Source: Flagellimonas beolgyonensis
GTDB lineage: Bacteria; Bacteroidota; Bacteroidia; Flavobacteriales; Flavobacteriaceae
DNA: 64,000 nucleotides
Direction: 5' to 3'
NCBI RefSeq assembly: GCF_003992615.1
Contig: NZ_RZMY01000003.1
Span: forward strand, 188,501 to 252,500
Shown: piece after piece, positions 51,716 through 61,846 of the stretch
Position numbering within the stretch: the stretch's first letter is position 1
Layout of the letters: the number at the start of each line of letters is the position of its first letter
Made by a program: the position numbers and the translations under genes
The notes under the pieces: model-generated
Databases searched by the model: none
Seen by the model: the letters and a program-made list of their open reading frames with translations, nothing else
Told to the model about the DNA's origin: nothing

Positions 51716-52654
51716 TTAGAAGTTGTAGACCACCTCCAAATTGTAATCCTTCAGTGCGCTTTTGGCTTTGTCCAAATCTTCAGTGAAACCCAAAATGTAT
51801 CCACCGCCGCCGGAGCCACACAATTTAAGGTAGTAGTCATTGGTCTCGATACCCTGCTTCCAAAGGTCGTGGAATTTAGCGGGGATCATGGGTTTAAAAT
51901 GATCCAGTACCACATGCGACAATTGTTTCAAGTTCCCAAACAAGGATTTTACGTTACCGTTCAAGAAGTCTTCCACACAGGCATCAGTATGTTTGATGAA
52001 CTGGTTCTTGATCATGTTCCGGAAACCTTCCTGTTTCATGTTCTCCATGAAAATCTGCACCATTGGCGCCGTTTCTCCTGTTATGCCACTGTCCAACAAG
52101 AACACGGCACCCTTGCCATTGGTGTTTTGGGAAGGAATACTGGTAGATTCAATATTGTCTTGGGAATTGATCAAAATGGGCAGGCTCAAGTAGCTGTTCA
52201 AAGGATCAAGTCCTGAGGATTTTCCATGGAAAAACGACTCCATTTTTCCAAAAATTTGCTTTAAGGTGAGCAACTTTTCACGGGTCAGGTTTTCCAGAAC
52301 AGTGATTTTATCCTTGGCATACCGATCATAGATCGCAGCCACCAAAGCACCGCTACTCCCAATGCCATACCCCTGTGGAATGGAGCTGTCAAAGTACATG
52401 CCGTTGGCAATGTCGCTGTCCATGGCTTCCAAATCGAAGGCCACCAAACCATCTTCCTGTTTTTCCAAATTTTTAAGGTAGTCGGCAAAGCCCCTTAAGC
52501 TTTGATTCGACTTACGTGCCATTTCGGAAGGATTGTTGTCCCACTTGAGGGCACCCTTAAAAAAGTTGTAGGGAATGGAAAGTCCTTTGGAATCTTTGAT
52601 GATACCGTACTCGCCAAATAGGAGAATCTTTGAATAGAATAGTGGGCCTTTCAT
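51716..52654 (-). CDS. Mevalonate kinase-like GHMP kinase
   Basis: A 312-residue GHMP kinase. LFGEYGIIKDSKGLSIP near 12-28 is the mevalonate-kinase start, SSIPQGYGIGSSGALVAAIYD near 87-109 the ATP loop, HGKSSGLDPLNSYLSLP near 140-156 the substrate Asp, and LKLCGSGGGGYILGFTED near 275-292 the third GHMP motif. It phosphorylates mevalonate for isopentenyl diphosphate synthesis. It lies 11 bases upstream of the prenyltransferase gene and 139 bases downstream of the decarboxylase gene on the same strand. Confidence 0.87.
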   Translation of the reverse strand: MKGPLFYSKILLFGEYGIIKDSKGLSIPYNFFKGALKWDNNPSEMARKSNQSLRGFADYLKNLEKQEDGLVAFDLEAMDSDIANGMYFDSSIPQGYGIGSSGALVAAIYDRYAKDKITVLENLTREKLLTLKQIFGKMESFFHGKSSGLDPLNSYLSLPILINSQDNIESTSIPSQNTNGKGAVFLLDSGITGETAPMVQIFMENMKQEGFRNMIKNQFIKHTDACVEDFLNGNVKSLFGNLKQLSHVVLDHFKPMIPAKFHDLWKQGIETNDYYLKLCGSGGGGYILGFTEDLDKAKSALKDYNLEVVYNF

Positions 52655-52793
52655 ATACTAGTACTAAGATACAAACTTTTTTGTTTAAAAATTATTTAAA
52701 ATCGATAAACAAAACGATTTGGTCTATGAAAATTAAAGCTGCGTTCTAAAATTCAGGGCAAAGAACGTAAAAAAACAGCTTAACTGTTCATTT

Positions 52794-53879
52794 TTAGGAT
52801 TTTATTTTAGTGGCGCCATGCCCTACTTGATCATGGATATAACCCCCATTTTCACAATGCTGTGCCAATTCATCCTTAATAAACTGGATGGCTTTTTCTT
52901 TGTAGGCCTCGGGGTAAAGCATGTGCACATTGGCCCCTGCATCCAGGGTAAAACTGACAGGAACTTTGGTCGCCTCGCGATACGCCCATATTTTATTGAT
53001 GATTTCCAATGTATCCGGTTTCATTAATATGAAATAGGGCATACTGGCCATCATCATGGCATGGAGCGTAAGGGCCTCACTTTCCACTATCTTGATAAAT
53101 TCCTCCACATCACCATTGGCCAAAATGGGACGTAACTTGTCCAAATTGGCATGTGCTTGTTGAAACCGATTATCGGCATATGGGTGTCCATGCATCAATT
53201 GGTGACCCACCGTGCTACTTACCTGTTTCTGACCCTTATGGACTAGCAAAATAGTGTCGCAGTATTTTTGAAAAACGGAATGCACCTCATACGGATACTC
53301 GATGCCATATAAATCGGAACTGCTGGAAATGGGCTCGTGATATCCCCATTCCACCAAGCTTCCCTTAATGCTTCTGCAGGCACTACCGGAACCCAATCGA
53401 GCCAAAAAGGAGGCTTTGGTATAAAAATGATCATCCATCATTTGAGGCGTCAACTGTTTTTCAATTTCCATAAAACAAAGGGCCAAGGCAGCCATACCAC
53501 TGGCCGAAGAAGCAATGCCGCTACTATGCGGGAACGAGTTGGAAGTTTTAATGGTGAAGTGGTACTTTTTCAAAAAAGGCAGATAGGCTTCTATCCGTTC
53601 CAAAAACGTTTGGATCTTGGGTTTAAAATCCGGTTTTGGCTTTTCTTCAAAAAGCAGCTCAAACGAAAAGGAATCGATAGCTGCTTTCTCTTCAAAACTT
53701 ACCATTGTGGTTGTTGCACAGGCATCCAACGTAAAACTGATGGATGGATTGGCCGGTATCTGATTGGGCTTTTTCCCCCAATACTTCACCAAAGCAATAT
53801 TGCTGGGTGCCTTCCAACTCACCTTGCCTTCTTTTGGCCATTTCTTATAGGTGTTGGGCAGAAAATCCTTTTCCGTCAT
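52794..53879 (-). CDS. mvaD: Diphosphomevalonate (or phosphomevalonate) decarboxylase
   Basis: A 361-residue GHMP-fold enzyme. SNIALVKYWGKKPNQIPANPSISF at 26-49 matches the decarboxylase start, NSFPHSSGIASSASGMAALAL near 113-133 the phosphate loop, GSGSACRSI near 158-166 a second conserved turn, and VSFTLDAGANVHML near 310-323 the catalytic Asp. It decarboxylates (di)phosphomevalonate to IPP or the monophosphate. No phosphomevalonate kinase gene is in the window, so the exact substrate cannot be settled here. Transcribed towards mevalonate kinase. Confidence 0.88.
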   Translation of the reverse strand: MTEKDFLPNTYKKWPKEGKVSWKAPSNIALVKYWGKKPNQIPANPSISFTLDACATTTMVSFEEKAAIDSFSFELLFEEKPKPDFKPKIQTFLERIEAYLPFLKKYHFTIKTSNSFPHSSGIASSASGMAALALCFMEIEKQLTPQMMDDHFYTKASFLARLGSGSACRSIKGSLVEWGYHEPISSSSDLYGIEYPYEVHSVFQKYCDTILLVHKGQKQVSSTVGHQLMHGHPYADNRFQQAHANLDKLRPILANGDVEEFIKIVESEALTLHAMMMASMPYFILMKPDTLEIINKIWAYREATKVPVSFTLDAGANVHMLYPEAYKEKAIQFIKDELAQHCENGGYIHDQVGHGATKIKS

Positions 53880-53971
53880 TTTTACTGATGTTTGGACAAA
53901 TATAACATGCCCTTCACTTCCTCGGAATCGGATTCAAATAAATTCTTATTTTAGTTGCAGTTGCACCAACC

Positions 53972-54448
53972 ATGAAAAAAAGAATTGTTTACATAACCAT
54001 AAGTGTATTGGGCTGCCTTTTGATAGGCTTCTTGGCCAGTATAGCCACACAAAGTTCGGTAAACGATTGGTACACTACCTTGAACAAGCCTGATTTTACC
54101 CCGCCCAACGAGCTCTTTGCCCCTGTTTGGACCGCATTGTATATTTTAATGGGCGTTGCGGCCGGCATTGTTTGGTCCAAAGGCTATCACCACATTTGGG
54201 TGAAAACCGCACTCTACCATTTTGTTATCCAATTGCTGTTGAACGGGCTATGGAGCATTGTTTTCTTTGGCCTGAAAAACCCGTTGTTGGGTTTGATCGT
54301 CATTGTGGCGTTGTTGACCATGATCATGCTAACCATTAAATGGTTCCGGGTAATCAGCAAGCCTGCCGCACTGATGATGGTGCCTTATCTATTGTGGGTT
54401 GCCTTCGCCTCCGTACTCAATTATAAGATTTGGGAGCTCAATCCCTAA
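53972..54448 (+). CDS. tspO: TspO/MBR family protein
   Basis: A 158-residue membrane protein with five helices, the TspO/translocator fold. Signature: WYTTLNKPDFTPPNELFAPVWTALYILMGVAAGIVW near 34-69, and a C-terminal WVAFASVLNYKIWELNP. Members bind tetrapyrroles and help porphyrin or cholesterol handling and stress responses. It is divergent from the mvaD gene and convergent with the DUF1697 gene, whose end it overlaps by four bases. Confidence 0.92.
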   Translation: MKKRIVYITISVLGCLLIGFLASIATQSSVNDWYTTLNKPDFTPPNELFAPVWTALYILMGVAAGIVWSKGYHHIWVKTALYHFVIQLLLNGLWSIVFFGLKNPLLGLIVIVALLTMIMLTIKWFRVISKPAALMMVPYLLWVAFASVLNYKIWELNP

Positions 54449-54975
54449 GTGGACAGTTCCAACAGTTTCAACATCGTTTTATGGTTTCGGGTGGTAGCTT
54501 CCACGTTCAGTTTTCGTTCGATCAGGTTATTGTTCAATTTGGCATTGCCATAGCCATTCCTGCAGAACAAATACACACAGGTATCGGTGATATGAAAATC
54601 TTCCTGATCAAATTGTAGATTATTAAAAGCTGCTTTCAAACCTTCGTTTGGAGCATTTTTTAACAGCACGTAGTACAGTTTGTTATCCCCGTCATCCTCA
54701 AAGGGACTTTCGTTTAAGATGCGGCCAACATCCTTTGATTCCAGAATCAAAACAGGCACATCAAACCCAAAATGCTTTTCTATTTTATCATGAACCCTTA
54801 TTTCAAGTGCTTTCGTATCAGTATCGTTATGGCCAAAAACAATATTTCCACTCTGGATATAGGTCTGAACATTTTTCAAATCCATATTTTCAAGAACAGA
54901 GCGTAGTTCCGCCATCTTTATTTTTTTCTGTCCGCCAACATTGATACCCCGTAAAAGGGCGATATAGGTGTTCAT
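54445..54975 (-). CDS. DUF1697 domain-containing protein
   Basis: A 176-residue soluble protein. YIALLRGINVGGQKKIKMAELRSVLENMDLKNVQTYIQSGNIVF at the start is the DUF1697 signature, and RNHKTMLKLLEL near the end is conserved too. Function unknown. It is divergent from glpK with 63 bases between the starts, and its 3' end overlaps tspO. Confidence 0.9.
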   Translation of the reverse strand: MNTYIALLRGINVGGQKKIKMAELRSVLENMDLKNVQTYIQSGNIVFGHNDTDTKALEIRVHDKIEKHFGFDVPVLILESKDVGRILNESPFEDDGDNKLYYVLLKNAPNEGLKAAFNNLQFDQEDFHITDTCVYLFCRNGYGNAKLNNNLIERKLNVEATTRNHKTMLKLLELST

Positions 54976-55038
54976 CTGTTTTGTGGATTAGCTAGGCCAA
55001 TAAATTTTAGTAAATTCAAACGCACTTAAATTAGCAAA

Positions 55039-56535
55039 ATGAATCAATACATCCTTGCTCTCGACCAAGGTACAACAAGTTCGCGTGCTGTAATCTTCGA
55101 CCAAAAAGGTACGATTGTCTCTGTGGCCCAAAAAGAATTCACACAAATTTTCCCCAAACCGGGATGGGTTGAACACGACCCCGATGAAATTTGGTCCACC
55201 CAAGCCGGAATGGCCGCCGAAGCGGTAAGCAAAAAAGGCCTGAAAGCGGAACAGTTGGCTGCAATAGGAATTACCAACCAGCGTGAAACGGTAGTGGTGT
55301 GGGACCGAAAAACCGGAACTCCGGTTTACAACGCCATTGTTTGGCAAGATAAACGCACAGCTGGCTATTGCGATGCGTTAAAAAAGCAGGGCAAGTCGGA
55401 CATGATCCGAAACAAAACAGGTTTGGTTATCGACTCCTATTTTTCGGGAACCAAGGTAAAATGGATTTTGGACGAAGTGGAAGGTGCCAGGGAAAGGGCC
55501 GAAGCCGGTGAATTGGCCATGGGCACCATAGATTCTTGGTTGATTTGGAAAATGACGGACGGTAACCTCCATATTACCGATGTTACCAATGCCTCCCGAA
55601 CCTTGCTTTTTAATATCAACACCATGGAATGGGATGATGAATTGTTGGAGCTGTTGACCATTCCCAAAAGCATGCTTCCCGAGGTGAAACAATCCAGTGA
55701 AGTGTATGGTCACACCTGTCCCAACTTTTTTGCTTCCAAAATACCGATTGCAGGCATCGCGGGCGATCAGCAGGCCGCCCTATTCGGACAAATGTGCACC
55801 AAACAGGGGATGGTAAAAAACACTTATGGCACAGGTTGTTTTATGTTGATGAACATTGGAGAAACCCCGATTGTTTCCAAAAACAACCTTTTGACCACCG
55901 TTGCCTGGAAAATCAATGGAAAAACCCACTATGCACTGGAAGGCAGCATTTTTATTGCCGGAGCCGTAGTACAATGGCTTCGTGACAGCCTTCAAATCAT
56001 AAAAAAATCATCGGATGTTGAAAAACTGGCGGGCTCCGTCGATAGTTCCGATGGTGTTGTTTTTGTGCCCGCCTTTGCAGGATTGGGGGCGCCACATTGG
56101 AATCAGCACGCCCAGGGCACTATTTTTGGGTTGACCAGGGGGTCGACGGATGCGCATATCGCACGAGCGGCTTTGGAATCCATTGCTTACCAAACCATGG
56201 ATATTTTAAAGGCCATGGAAGCCGATTCCGGGATTTCCATAAAGGAATTACGGGTTGATGGCGGGGCGACGGTCAACGATATGCTCATGCAATTTCAGGC
56301 CGATGTATTGAACACGGTAACCGTACGACCAAAGATTGTGGAAACCACCGTTATGGGTGCCGCCTATCTGGCCGGTTTGGCCGTTGGTTATTGGAAAAGT
56401 GCGGACGAAATTCAAGATATTTGGCAGGAAGATGTACAGTTTAATCCAACCAACGACCGTGAGGCCATCGAAGCGGGCATCAAAAGGTGGTATCGGGCCA
56501 TTAATGCCTTGGAATACTGGACCAAGAATGCATAA
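55039..56535 (+). CDS. glpK: Glycerol kinase
   Basis: A 498-residue FGGY-family kinase that makes glycerol-3-phosphate. [19 protein letters not shown] at 7-25 is the phosphate-1 loop, [12 protein letters not shown] near 79-90 the glycerol site, [12 protein letters not shown] near 240-251 the second motif, and [11 protein letters not shown] near 405-415 the adenosine site. Length and motifs are standard. It heads a short unit with glpF 33 bases downstream; a GDPD lipoprotein gene nearby on the other strand could supply glycerol phosphate from phospholipid head groups. Confidence 0.96.
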   Translation: MNQYILALDQGTTSSRAVIFDQKGTIVSVAQKEFTQIFPKPGWVEHDPDEIWSTQAGMAAEAVSKKGLKAEQLAAIGITNQRETVVVWDRKTGTPVYNAIVWQDKRTAGYCDALKKQGKSDMIRNKTGLVIDSYFSGTKVKWILDEVEGARERAEAGELAMGTIDSWLIWKMTDGNLHITDVTNASRTLLFNINTMEWDDELLELLTIPKSMLPEVKQSSEVYGHTCPNFFASKIPIAGIAGDQQAALFGQMCTKQGMVKNTYGTGCFMLMNIGETPIVSKNNLLTTVAWKINGKTHYALEGSIFIAGAVVQWLRDSLQIIKKSSDVEKLAGSVDSSDGVVFVPAFAGLGAPHWNQHAQGTIFGLTRGSTDAHIARAALESIAYQTMDILKAMEADSGISIKELRVDGGATVNDMLMQFQADVLNTVTVRPKIVETTVMGAAYLAGLAVGYWKSADEIQDIWQEDVQFNPTNDREAIEAGIKRWYRAINALEYWTKNA

Positions 56536-56568
56536 CTTTTCTAAATTTAAAAATCAAACTTACCATTT

Positions 56569-57297
56569 ATGACTCCATTTGTTGCAGAGATTGTGGGCAC
56601 CTTTTTGTTGATGCTCATGGGTTGTGGCGTTAATGCCAATGTTTCCCTTCAAAAAACCTTCGGTAACGGTTCGGGTTGGATCGTGATCACCACGGGATGG
56701 GCCTTTGCGGTTTATACCGGTGTTGTGGTGGCGGGGCCCTACAGCGGCGCGCACCTTAATCCAGCAGTATCCATTGGCTTGGCGGTTGCTGGGGAGTTTC
56801 CTTGGGAATCCGTTATCGGTTATGTCATCGCCCAGTTCATTGGAGCTATGCTCGGTGCTTTTGTGGTATGGTTCATCAACAAAGATCATTTTGATGCCAC
56901 TGTCGATGGTGACACCAAGCGGGCGGTATTTTGCAACGCACCAGCCATACCGAATACCCTTCGTAACATTTCCACCGAAATCATCGGCACCTTTGTTTTG
57001 GTCTTTGCAGTCCTCTACTTTACCGATGCCGTTTTAAGCTCGGACAACACCATTATTGGACTGGGTTCATTGGGAGCATTGCCCGTTGCCATCATTGTTT
57101 GGGGTATTGGCCTTTCGTTAGGGGGTACCACGGGCTATGCCATCAATCCGGCGAGGGACATGGGCCCAAGGATTGTGCATGCTTTGGTTCCTATCAAAAA
57201 TAAAGGGTCGAACGGTTGGGGCTACTCTTGGATACCTGTGGTTGGACCTATTTTGGGTGCCATTTTGGCTGCGGTAATCGCAATGGCCTTACAATAA
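56569..57297 (+). CDS. glpF: Glycerol uptake facilitator (aquaglyceroporin)
   Basis: A 242-residue inner-membrane channel with six helices and two half-helices. Two NPA boxes: AHLNPAVS (Asn64) and INPARDMGPR (Asn193). The Asp after NPAR is typical of glycerol facilitators rather than pure aquaporins, so glycerol is the likely substrate. It follows glpK and would provide the substrate for it. The gene ends one base before the convergent HI0933-type gene. Confidence 0.93.
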   Translation: MTPFVAEIVGTFLLMLMGCGVNANVSLQKTFGNGSGWIVITTGWAFAVYTGVVVAGPYSGAHLNPAVSIGLAVAGEFPWESVIGYVIAQFIGAMLGAFVVWFINKDHFDATVDGDTKRAVFCNAPAIPNTLRNISTEIIGTFVLVFAVLYFTDAVLSSDNTIIGLGSLGALPVAIIVWGIGLSLGGTTGYAINPARDMGPRIVHALVPIKNKGSNGWGYSWIPVVGPILGAILAAVIAMALQ

Positions 57298-57298
57298 A

Positions 57299-58570
57299 CT
57301 ATGTTGAATTTGCAATGGATTGTGCCGCCAAATAGGCGCCCGTCCATGCATTCTGAAAGTTGAATCCTCCAGTTATGGCATCTACATTGATGATTTCCCC
57401 GGCAAAGTAGAGATTGGGAAATAGCTTGCTTTGGAAAGTCTTGAAATCAATCTCCTTTAAATCCACTCCCCCTGCAGTTACAAATTCCTCTTTAAAAGTG
57501 CTTTTCCCCTCCACCCGAAATGTGGAAGCAGTCAATTGTTCCGTCAGTTGGTGTAAGGTCTGGCGAGTGGCTTCGGCCCAACGATCTTCGGGACCAATTC
57601 CGGCTGCTTGCACCAATTTTGCCCAAAGCCGTTTTGGGATATCCAATGCGTTGGTGCGCAATATGGTTTTCTTGGGCTCTGCCTCCTTTATTTTTTTGAG
57701 ATAGGCCAACATGGATCCCGTGGAATAATCCGGAGTCCAGTTCACACGAACTCGAAAAACATAGTTATAATCATTTAACAAATTGGCACCCCAAGCAGAT
57801 AGCTTTAAAATGGCAGGGCCACTAAGCCCCCAATGGGTCACCAATACGGGACCATCGGACTGGAGCACAGGCTCATCCTTAACAGCACTTTTAAGTTCCA
57901 ATTCGGTTACATCCGAAACATAAATACGTTTGGGGAGGATTGCAACTTCAGCATAGGTACTTATTCCTTGTATGCCGTTTAGTCGTTCATCTTTTATGTT
58001 GAACGTGAACAAAGAGGATACTGGAGGTATTATGGTATGCCCCAACGCTTCCAATTGGCTCCAAACCTTGGGATTGCTACCCGTGGCCAACAGCAATATC
58101 TTGCTATGGTAATGTTTGTTCATGGTAGTTACCTGCCATTCTTCCCCAACTTTTCTAAAATGCTTTACGGAACTGTTTTTTAAAACCTTCACCCCCAAAC
58201 GCTCCGCTTCGCCCACCAAACAATCGATAATACTTTGGCTGGAATCGCTTTTGGGAAATACTCGACCATCTGCCTCAATTTTTAAAGGAACGCCTCTTTC
58301 TTCAAAAAAGGCCATAACATCCATGGGCGCATAATGATGGAAAGGGCCCAAAAGTTCTTTTTCACCTCGTGGATAATTCAATGTGAGGTCTTTGGCCGAA
58401 AATTCACCGTGGGTTACATTGCAACGACCTCCCCCAGAAACCTTCACTTTGGAAAGAACTGTTTTTCCTCTTTCAAAGATGGCCACGTTAAGTTGAGGGT
58501 TGATCTCTACAATGTGGATTGCCGCATAAAACCCAGCGGCCCCACCCCCCACGATGATTACATCGAACAT
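57299..58570 (-). CDS. HI0933/BaiN-family FAD-dependent oxidoreductase
   Basis: A 423-residue flavoprotein. DVIIVGGGAAGFYAAIHI at 3-20 is the FAD motif, VSGGGRCNVTH near 45-55 a family signature, LLATGSNPKVWSQLEALGHTIIPPVSSLF near 165-193 the second, and FAGEIINVDAITGGFNFQNAWTGAYLA near 390-416 the C-terminal motif. Characterised family members act on flavins or other small substrates, but the reaction here is unknown. Its start overlaps the stop of the GDPD gene by one base, so both are on one transcript. Confidence 0.88.
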   Translation of the reverse strand: MFDVIIVGGGAAGFYAAIHIVEINPQLNVAIFERGKTVLSKVKVSGGGRCNVTHGEFSAKDLTLNYPRGEKELLGPFHHYAPMDVMAFFEERGVPLKIEADGRVFPKSDSSQSIIDCLVGEAERLGVKVLKNSSVKHFRKVGEEWQVTTMNKHYHSKILLLATGSNPKVWSQLEALGHTIIPPVSSLFTFNIKDERLNGIQGISTYAEVAILPKRIYVSDVTELELKSAVKDEPVLQSDGPVLVTHWGLSGPAILKLSAWGANLLNDYNYVFRVRVNWTPDYSTGSMLAYLKKIKEAEPKKTILRTNALDIPKRLWAKLVQAAGIGPEDRWAEATRQTLHQLTEQLTASTFRVEGKSTFKEEFVTAGGVDLKEIDFKTFQSKLFPNLYFAGEIINVDAITGGFNFQNAWTGAYLAAQSIANST

Positions 58571-59322
58571 TACCGGACCCGTTCTGGGTAGTTGGTAATA
58601 ATACCGTCTACCCCAAATTCTTTCATTTTTTGGATATCTGCAGGTTCATTCACGGTCCACGTGTACACCTTTAGTCCTTCATCCTGAATCTTTTCAGTAT
58701 TTTCCTGTGTCAACGTCCTAAAGTTTGGATTGATGGCCACAGCATTGAGTTCCTTCGCCACATCAATGGCGTTTAACGGATCCTCTTCGGTAAGAACGGC
58801 AATTTTAATGGTTGGGTTCAATTCTCTCATGCGTCTCAATTCGTCCCATTTAAAGCTGGAAATCACAAAATTTTCAGGAGACCAACCTCTCTTGTTGATG
58901 TAAAAATCGGTAATGAAATTTACCCTGTCGGCTGTATCATTCCCCTTCAGCTCAATGTTCAGTGCAACTTTATTGTCAATCAATCGTAAAACCTGTTGTA
59001 AATCGGGAATTTTATGATTGCCATCCAAGGTCAAGAGTTTAAGATCGGTGATGTAGTACTCCTCAATATTTCCGGCGCCGTTGGAAAGCCGCTCTACATT
59101 CTCGTCATGAAAAACAACGATTTCACCACTCTTTATCTTGAACACGTCTATCTCTATCATATCCACGCCCAAGTCCATGGCCTTTTGTATGGAAGCCAAG
59201 GTATTTTCCGTTTCATGGCCCATGGCACCCCGATGCCCTATGACCAATGGTTCTGAATTTTTCATTTGACAACTGTTTAGCGTAACTATAAAAGTTGCAA
59301 GAAGTAGGATGTTTTTCTTCAT
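58570..59322 (-). CDS. Glycerophosphodiester phosphodiesterase lipoprotein
   Basis: A 250-residue exported hydrolase cleaving glycerophosphodiesters to glycerol-3-phosphate and an alcohol. With ATG 59322 residues 1-18 form a lipoprotein signal with lipobox LNSC. The GDPD TIM barrel follows: VIGHRGAMGHETENTL (His/Arg), MIEIDVFKIKSGEIVVFHDENVERLSNG (Glu/Asp and second His), and IKIAVLTEE. The Ca-binding and His residues are complete. Genomic context with glpK and glpF fits phospholipid head-group recycling. The longer frame from 59379 adds an improbable extension before the signal. Confidence 0.88.
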   Translation of the reverse strand: MKKNILLLATFIVTLNSCQMKNSEPLVIGHRGAMGHETENTLASIQKAMDLGVDMIEIDVFKIKSGEIVVFHDENVERLSNGAGNIEEYYITDLKLLTLDGNHKIPDLQQVLRLIDNKVALNIELKGNDTADRVNFITDFYINKRGWSPENFVISSFKWDELRRMRELNPTIKIAVLTEEDPLNAIDVAKELNAVAINPNFRTLTQENTEKIQDEGLKVYTWTVNEPADIQKMKEFGVDGIITNYPERVR

Positions 59323-59506
59323 GTTGGTTTTTTGAAAACTAAAAATACAATTTGAAAGTGAAATTCGAATTTCCATCAAAATTGAAAATCTATTAGTATT
59401 TAATATTTATTTTTTTGGTGTGCTATTTTTTTAATACTCTTTTTATGTTTTTGATATTTTTTAATTGATATATTTAACATATTAATAACCAATTAAATAA
59501 ATCAGC

Positions 59507-59926
59507 ATGTTTTCAAAATCTAATTTGCTGGCCACCTTGGTCGGCACCGTTGTCATGTTTTTTTTGGGATACCTGATTTGGGGTATAGCCACCATGGATT
59601 TTTTTAATGAACATAGCCTTAACAATGTTATGAAGGAAGTACCCAACTTAGGCCTAATAGCCGTTGCCAATCTAATTGCCGTTTTTGCGTTGAGTTGCTT
59701 GTATAGCAAATGGGCCCGGGGTCATCATTCAATCGCCCAAGGATTTCAATTTGGGGCTTGGATCGGCATTTTTGTTGGGATAGGAATGGGGCTATTGCAA
59801 TATGGTACAGCAAACCTGATGGATTTGACCGGGCATATCGTTGAAGCCGTACTCGATATTATTTTTTACGGAATCATCGGTGCAGTAATTGCCTTTGTGT
59901 ACCTAAAGACTGCAGCCAAGGAATAA
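59507..59926 (+). CDS. Four-helix membrane protein of unknown function
   Basis: A 139-residue protein with four predicted membrane helices (about 8-28, 50-68, 80-100, 115-134) and short loops. ATLVGTVVMFFLGYLIWGI at the start, WARGHHSIAQGFQFGAWIGIFVGIGMG in the middle, and IVEAVLDIIFYGIIGAVIAFVYL at the end suggest a DUF-type conserved membrane protein; I do not recognise the family with certainty. It stands alone between the GDPD gene (divergent) and a bidirectional terminator. Confidence 0.65.
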   Translation: MFSKSNLLATLVGTVVMFFLGYLIWGIATMDFFNEHSLNNVMKEVPNLGLIAVANLIAVFALSCLYSKWARGHHSIAQGFQFGAWIGIFVGIGMGLLQYGTANLMDLTGHIVEAVLDIIFYGIIGAVIAFVYLKTAAKE

Positions 59927-59950
59927 AAAAACAAATTACTTATCTTGAAA

Positions 59951-59976
59951 CGGATTGCGGTGCAATCCGTTTTTTT
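59951..59976. terminator. Bidirectional terminator
   Basis: CGGATTGC-ggt-GCAATCCG followed by Ts on the plus strand, with As before the stem so that the minus strand also ends in Ts. It separates the membrane protein gene and the convergent GH13 gene, whose stop codon is at 59975-59977. Confidence 0.85.
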
Positions 59977-61846
59977 ATTCCATTACTTTGAAAATATAGC
60001 TCTGCAAAGGTTCCAATTCCACCGCTATGCTTCCCTTACCATCTGCAACAATCAACTTGGAATTAACCTCGCCATACAATTTTTCTTTTAATGGGTATTC
60101 ACCCTCTTTGAGCTGCCATCCTCCAATGATCTCACTAGGCACCTTTAAATCAAAACTGTAGCTTTTTTGGGCATCAAAATTGGTTACTACCACCAATTTT
60201 TCATGGGTCGACCATCGCACATAGGAGAGTACCCTGTGATCATAGCCTTGCGTATGTTCCTTGTTGTAGAAATGGATGTCTTGATAATCGCCCATAAGCG
60301 CTTCACTCTGAATGGTAAAATTGAGCAAGCGTTTATAGAAATCCCGCAGTTCCTTCTCTTGTTGGGAGAGTTGGCCTCCATCAAACTTTTTGTTGTTTAC
60401 CCACCTCTGATGATGCGGCACCCCGATATAATCGAAAATGGAGGTGCGTGACGGTTTTCCAAATCCTGCATCTTCGGCTCCTGGTTCCCCTACCTCTTGT
60501 CCAAAATAGATCATGGTCGGAGAGGTGCTGATGGTGGCGGAAACCACCATTGCGGGTTTTGCCAGATTTGCATCACCCGCAAATTCAGGACTTGCTATGC
60601 GTTGCTCATCATGGTTTTCCAAAAAATGGAGCATGTGATGTTCAATATCGGCCATTCCTTTTTGTACCACCGGGATGTGGTCGGTCCACCCATACCCTTT
60701 CATGATGTGCTTGATGCTATCATACAATTCGACCTTGTCGTACAGGTAATCCATTTTGCCTTTGTGGATATAGTCGCGGTATAAACCGGGGTTGTATACT
60801 TCTGCCAACAAAAAAGCTTCTGGATTTTTCATTTTGATGTTGGAATTGAGGTAACTCCAAAATTCCACGGGCACCATTTCGGCCATATCGAAACGGAAAC
60901 CATCCACTCCAAAATCGAGCCAATAGAGAGCAATATCCTTAAATTTATTCCAAGAATCGGGCAGGGTCTTATCCTTCCAAAATGCGAAATGTGCTTGGTA
61001 ATCCTTGCCATCAAAATCATTTGGCAACTCCACAAAATCTTTGGTTCCATCAGGCCTTACCCCATAATTGATCTTGACCGTTTCGTACCAATCGTTAAAA
61101 TTGGGCTGTGCCAAGCGCGAACCGTTGCCGGTCCATTTGGCCGGATCTTCCACAAACTTGCCATCTGCCAATGGGTTTGTATCTCCTCCCAACGGCAAAT
61201 AACCTTCCTGCCATTCTGGGACCTTGAATGACTCGCCGGGAATGTAATAAAAATTGTTGTTCACATCGTACTCCACACCGGTATTGTCCGATGCACCAAA
61301 ATCTTCCACACCTTCCGGGTTTGTCGCACCTTCATAATTCCGTGCCACATGATTGGGCACAATATCGATGATGACCTTCATGCCGGCATTGTGTGTGCGC
61401 TGGACCAAGGCCTTGAATTCCTCCAATCGATTAGCAGGATCTATGGCAAGGTCAGGGTTGACGTTGTAGTAGTCCTTCACAGCATAGGGCGAACCTGCGC
61501 GGCCTTTTACCACATCAGGATCATCATTGGAAATACCATAAGCTGTGTAGTCGTTGATCACGGCATGATGGGGCACACCGGTATACCAAATATGGGTAAC
61601 CCCAAGATCTTTGATTTCCCGAAGGGCAGTATCCGTAAAATCGGCAAACTTGCCCACCCCATTTTCTTCGATGGTTCCCCAGGGGGTATTTGTTGTGTTG
61701 GTGTTTCCGAACAAGCGGGTAAACACTTGATAGACGACAGCTTTCTTTTTCATAGGCAAGACAACTTCTTTTGGCTCGGGTTTTTCCTTGCATGAGGCAA
61801 GGGCACCTATCACCAGCACAAGTGCAATGAAGCTTCTGGTTTTCAT
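59975..61846 (-). CDS. GH13 alpha-amylase family lipoprotein
   Basis: A 623-residue lipoprotein (lipobox LASC, Cys19) with an alpha-amylase barrel. Region I is DIVPNH (161-166), region II GFRFDMAEM with nucleophile Asp320, region III LLAEVYN with acid Glu349, region IV LENHDEQR with His412 and Asp413. The C-terminal 90 residues are the beta sandwich typical of amylases. It hydrolyses starch-derived alpha-glucan, probably outside the cytoplasm. The start overlaps the end of the GH65 gene by four bases, so they are translationally coupled in a maltodextrin locus. Confidence 0.9.
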   Translation of the reverse strand: MKTRSFIALVLVIGALASCKEKPEPKEVVLPMKKKAVVYQVFTRLFGNTNTTNTPWGTIEENGVGKFADFTDTALREIKDLGVTHIWYTGVPHHAVINDYTAYGISNDDPDVVKGRAGSPYAVKDYYNVNPDLAIDPANRLEEFKALVQRTHNAGMKVIIDIVPNHVARNYEGATNPEGVEDFGASDNTGVEYDVNNNFYYIPGESFKVPEWQEGYLPLGGDTNPLADGKFVEDPAKWTGNGSRLAQPNFNDWYETVKINYGVRPDGTKDFVELPNDFDGKDYQAHFAFWKDKTLPDSWNKFKDIALYWLDFGVDGFRFDMAEMVPVEFWSYLNSNIKMKNPEAFLLAEVYNPGLYRDYIHKGKMDYLYDKVELYDSIKHIMKGYGWTDHIPVVQKGMADIEHHMLHFLENHDEQRIASPEFAGDANLAKPAMVVSATISTSPTMIYFGQEVGEPGAEDAGFGKPSRTSIFDYIGVPHHQRWVNNKKFDGGQLSQQEKELRDFYKRLLNFTIQSEALMGDYQDIHFYNKEHTQGYDHRVLSYVRWSTHEKLVVVTNFDAQKSYSFDLKVPSEIIGGWQLKEGEYPLKEKLYGEVNSKLIVADGKGSIAVELEPLQSYIFKVME

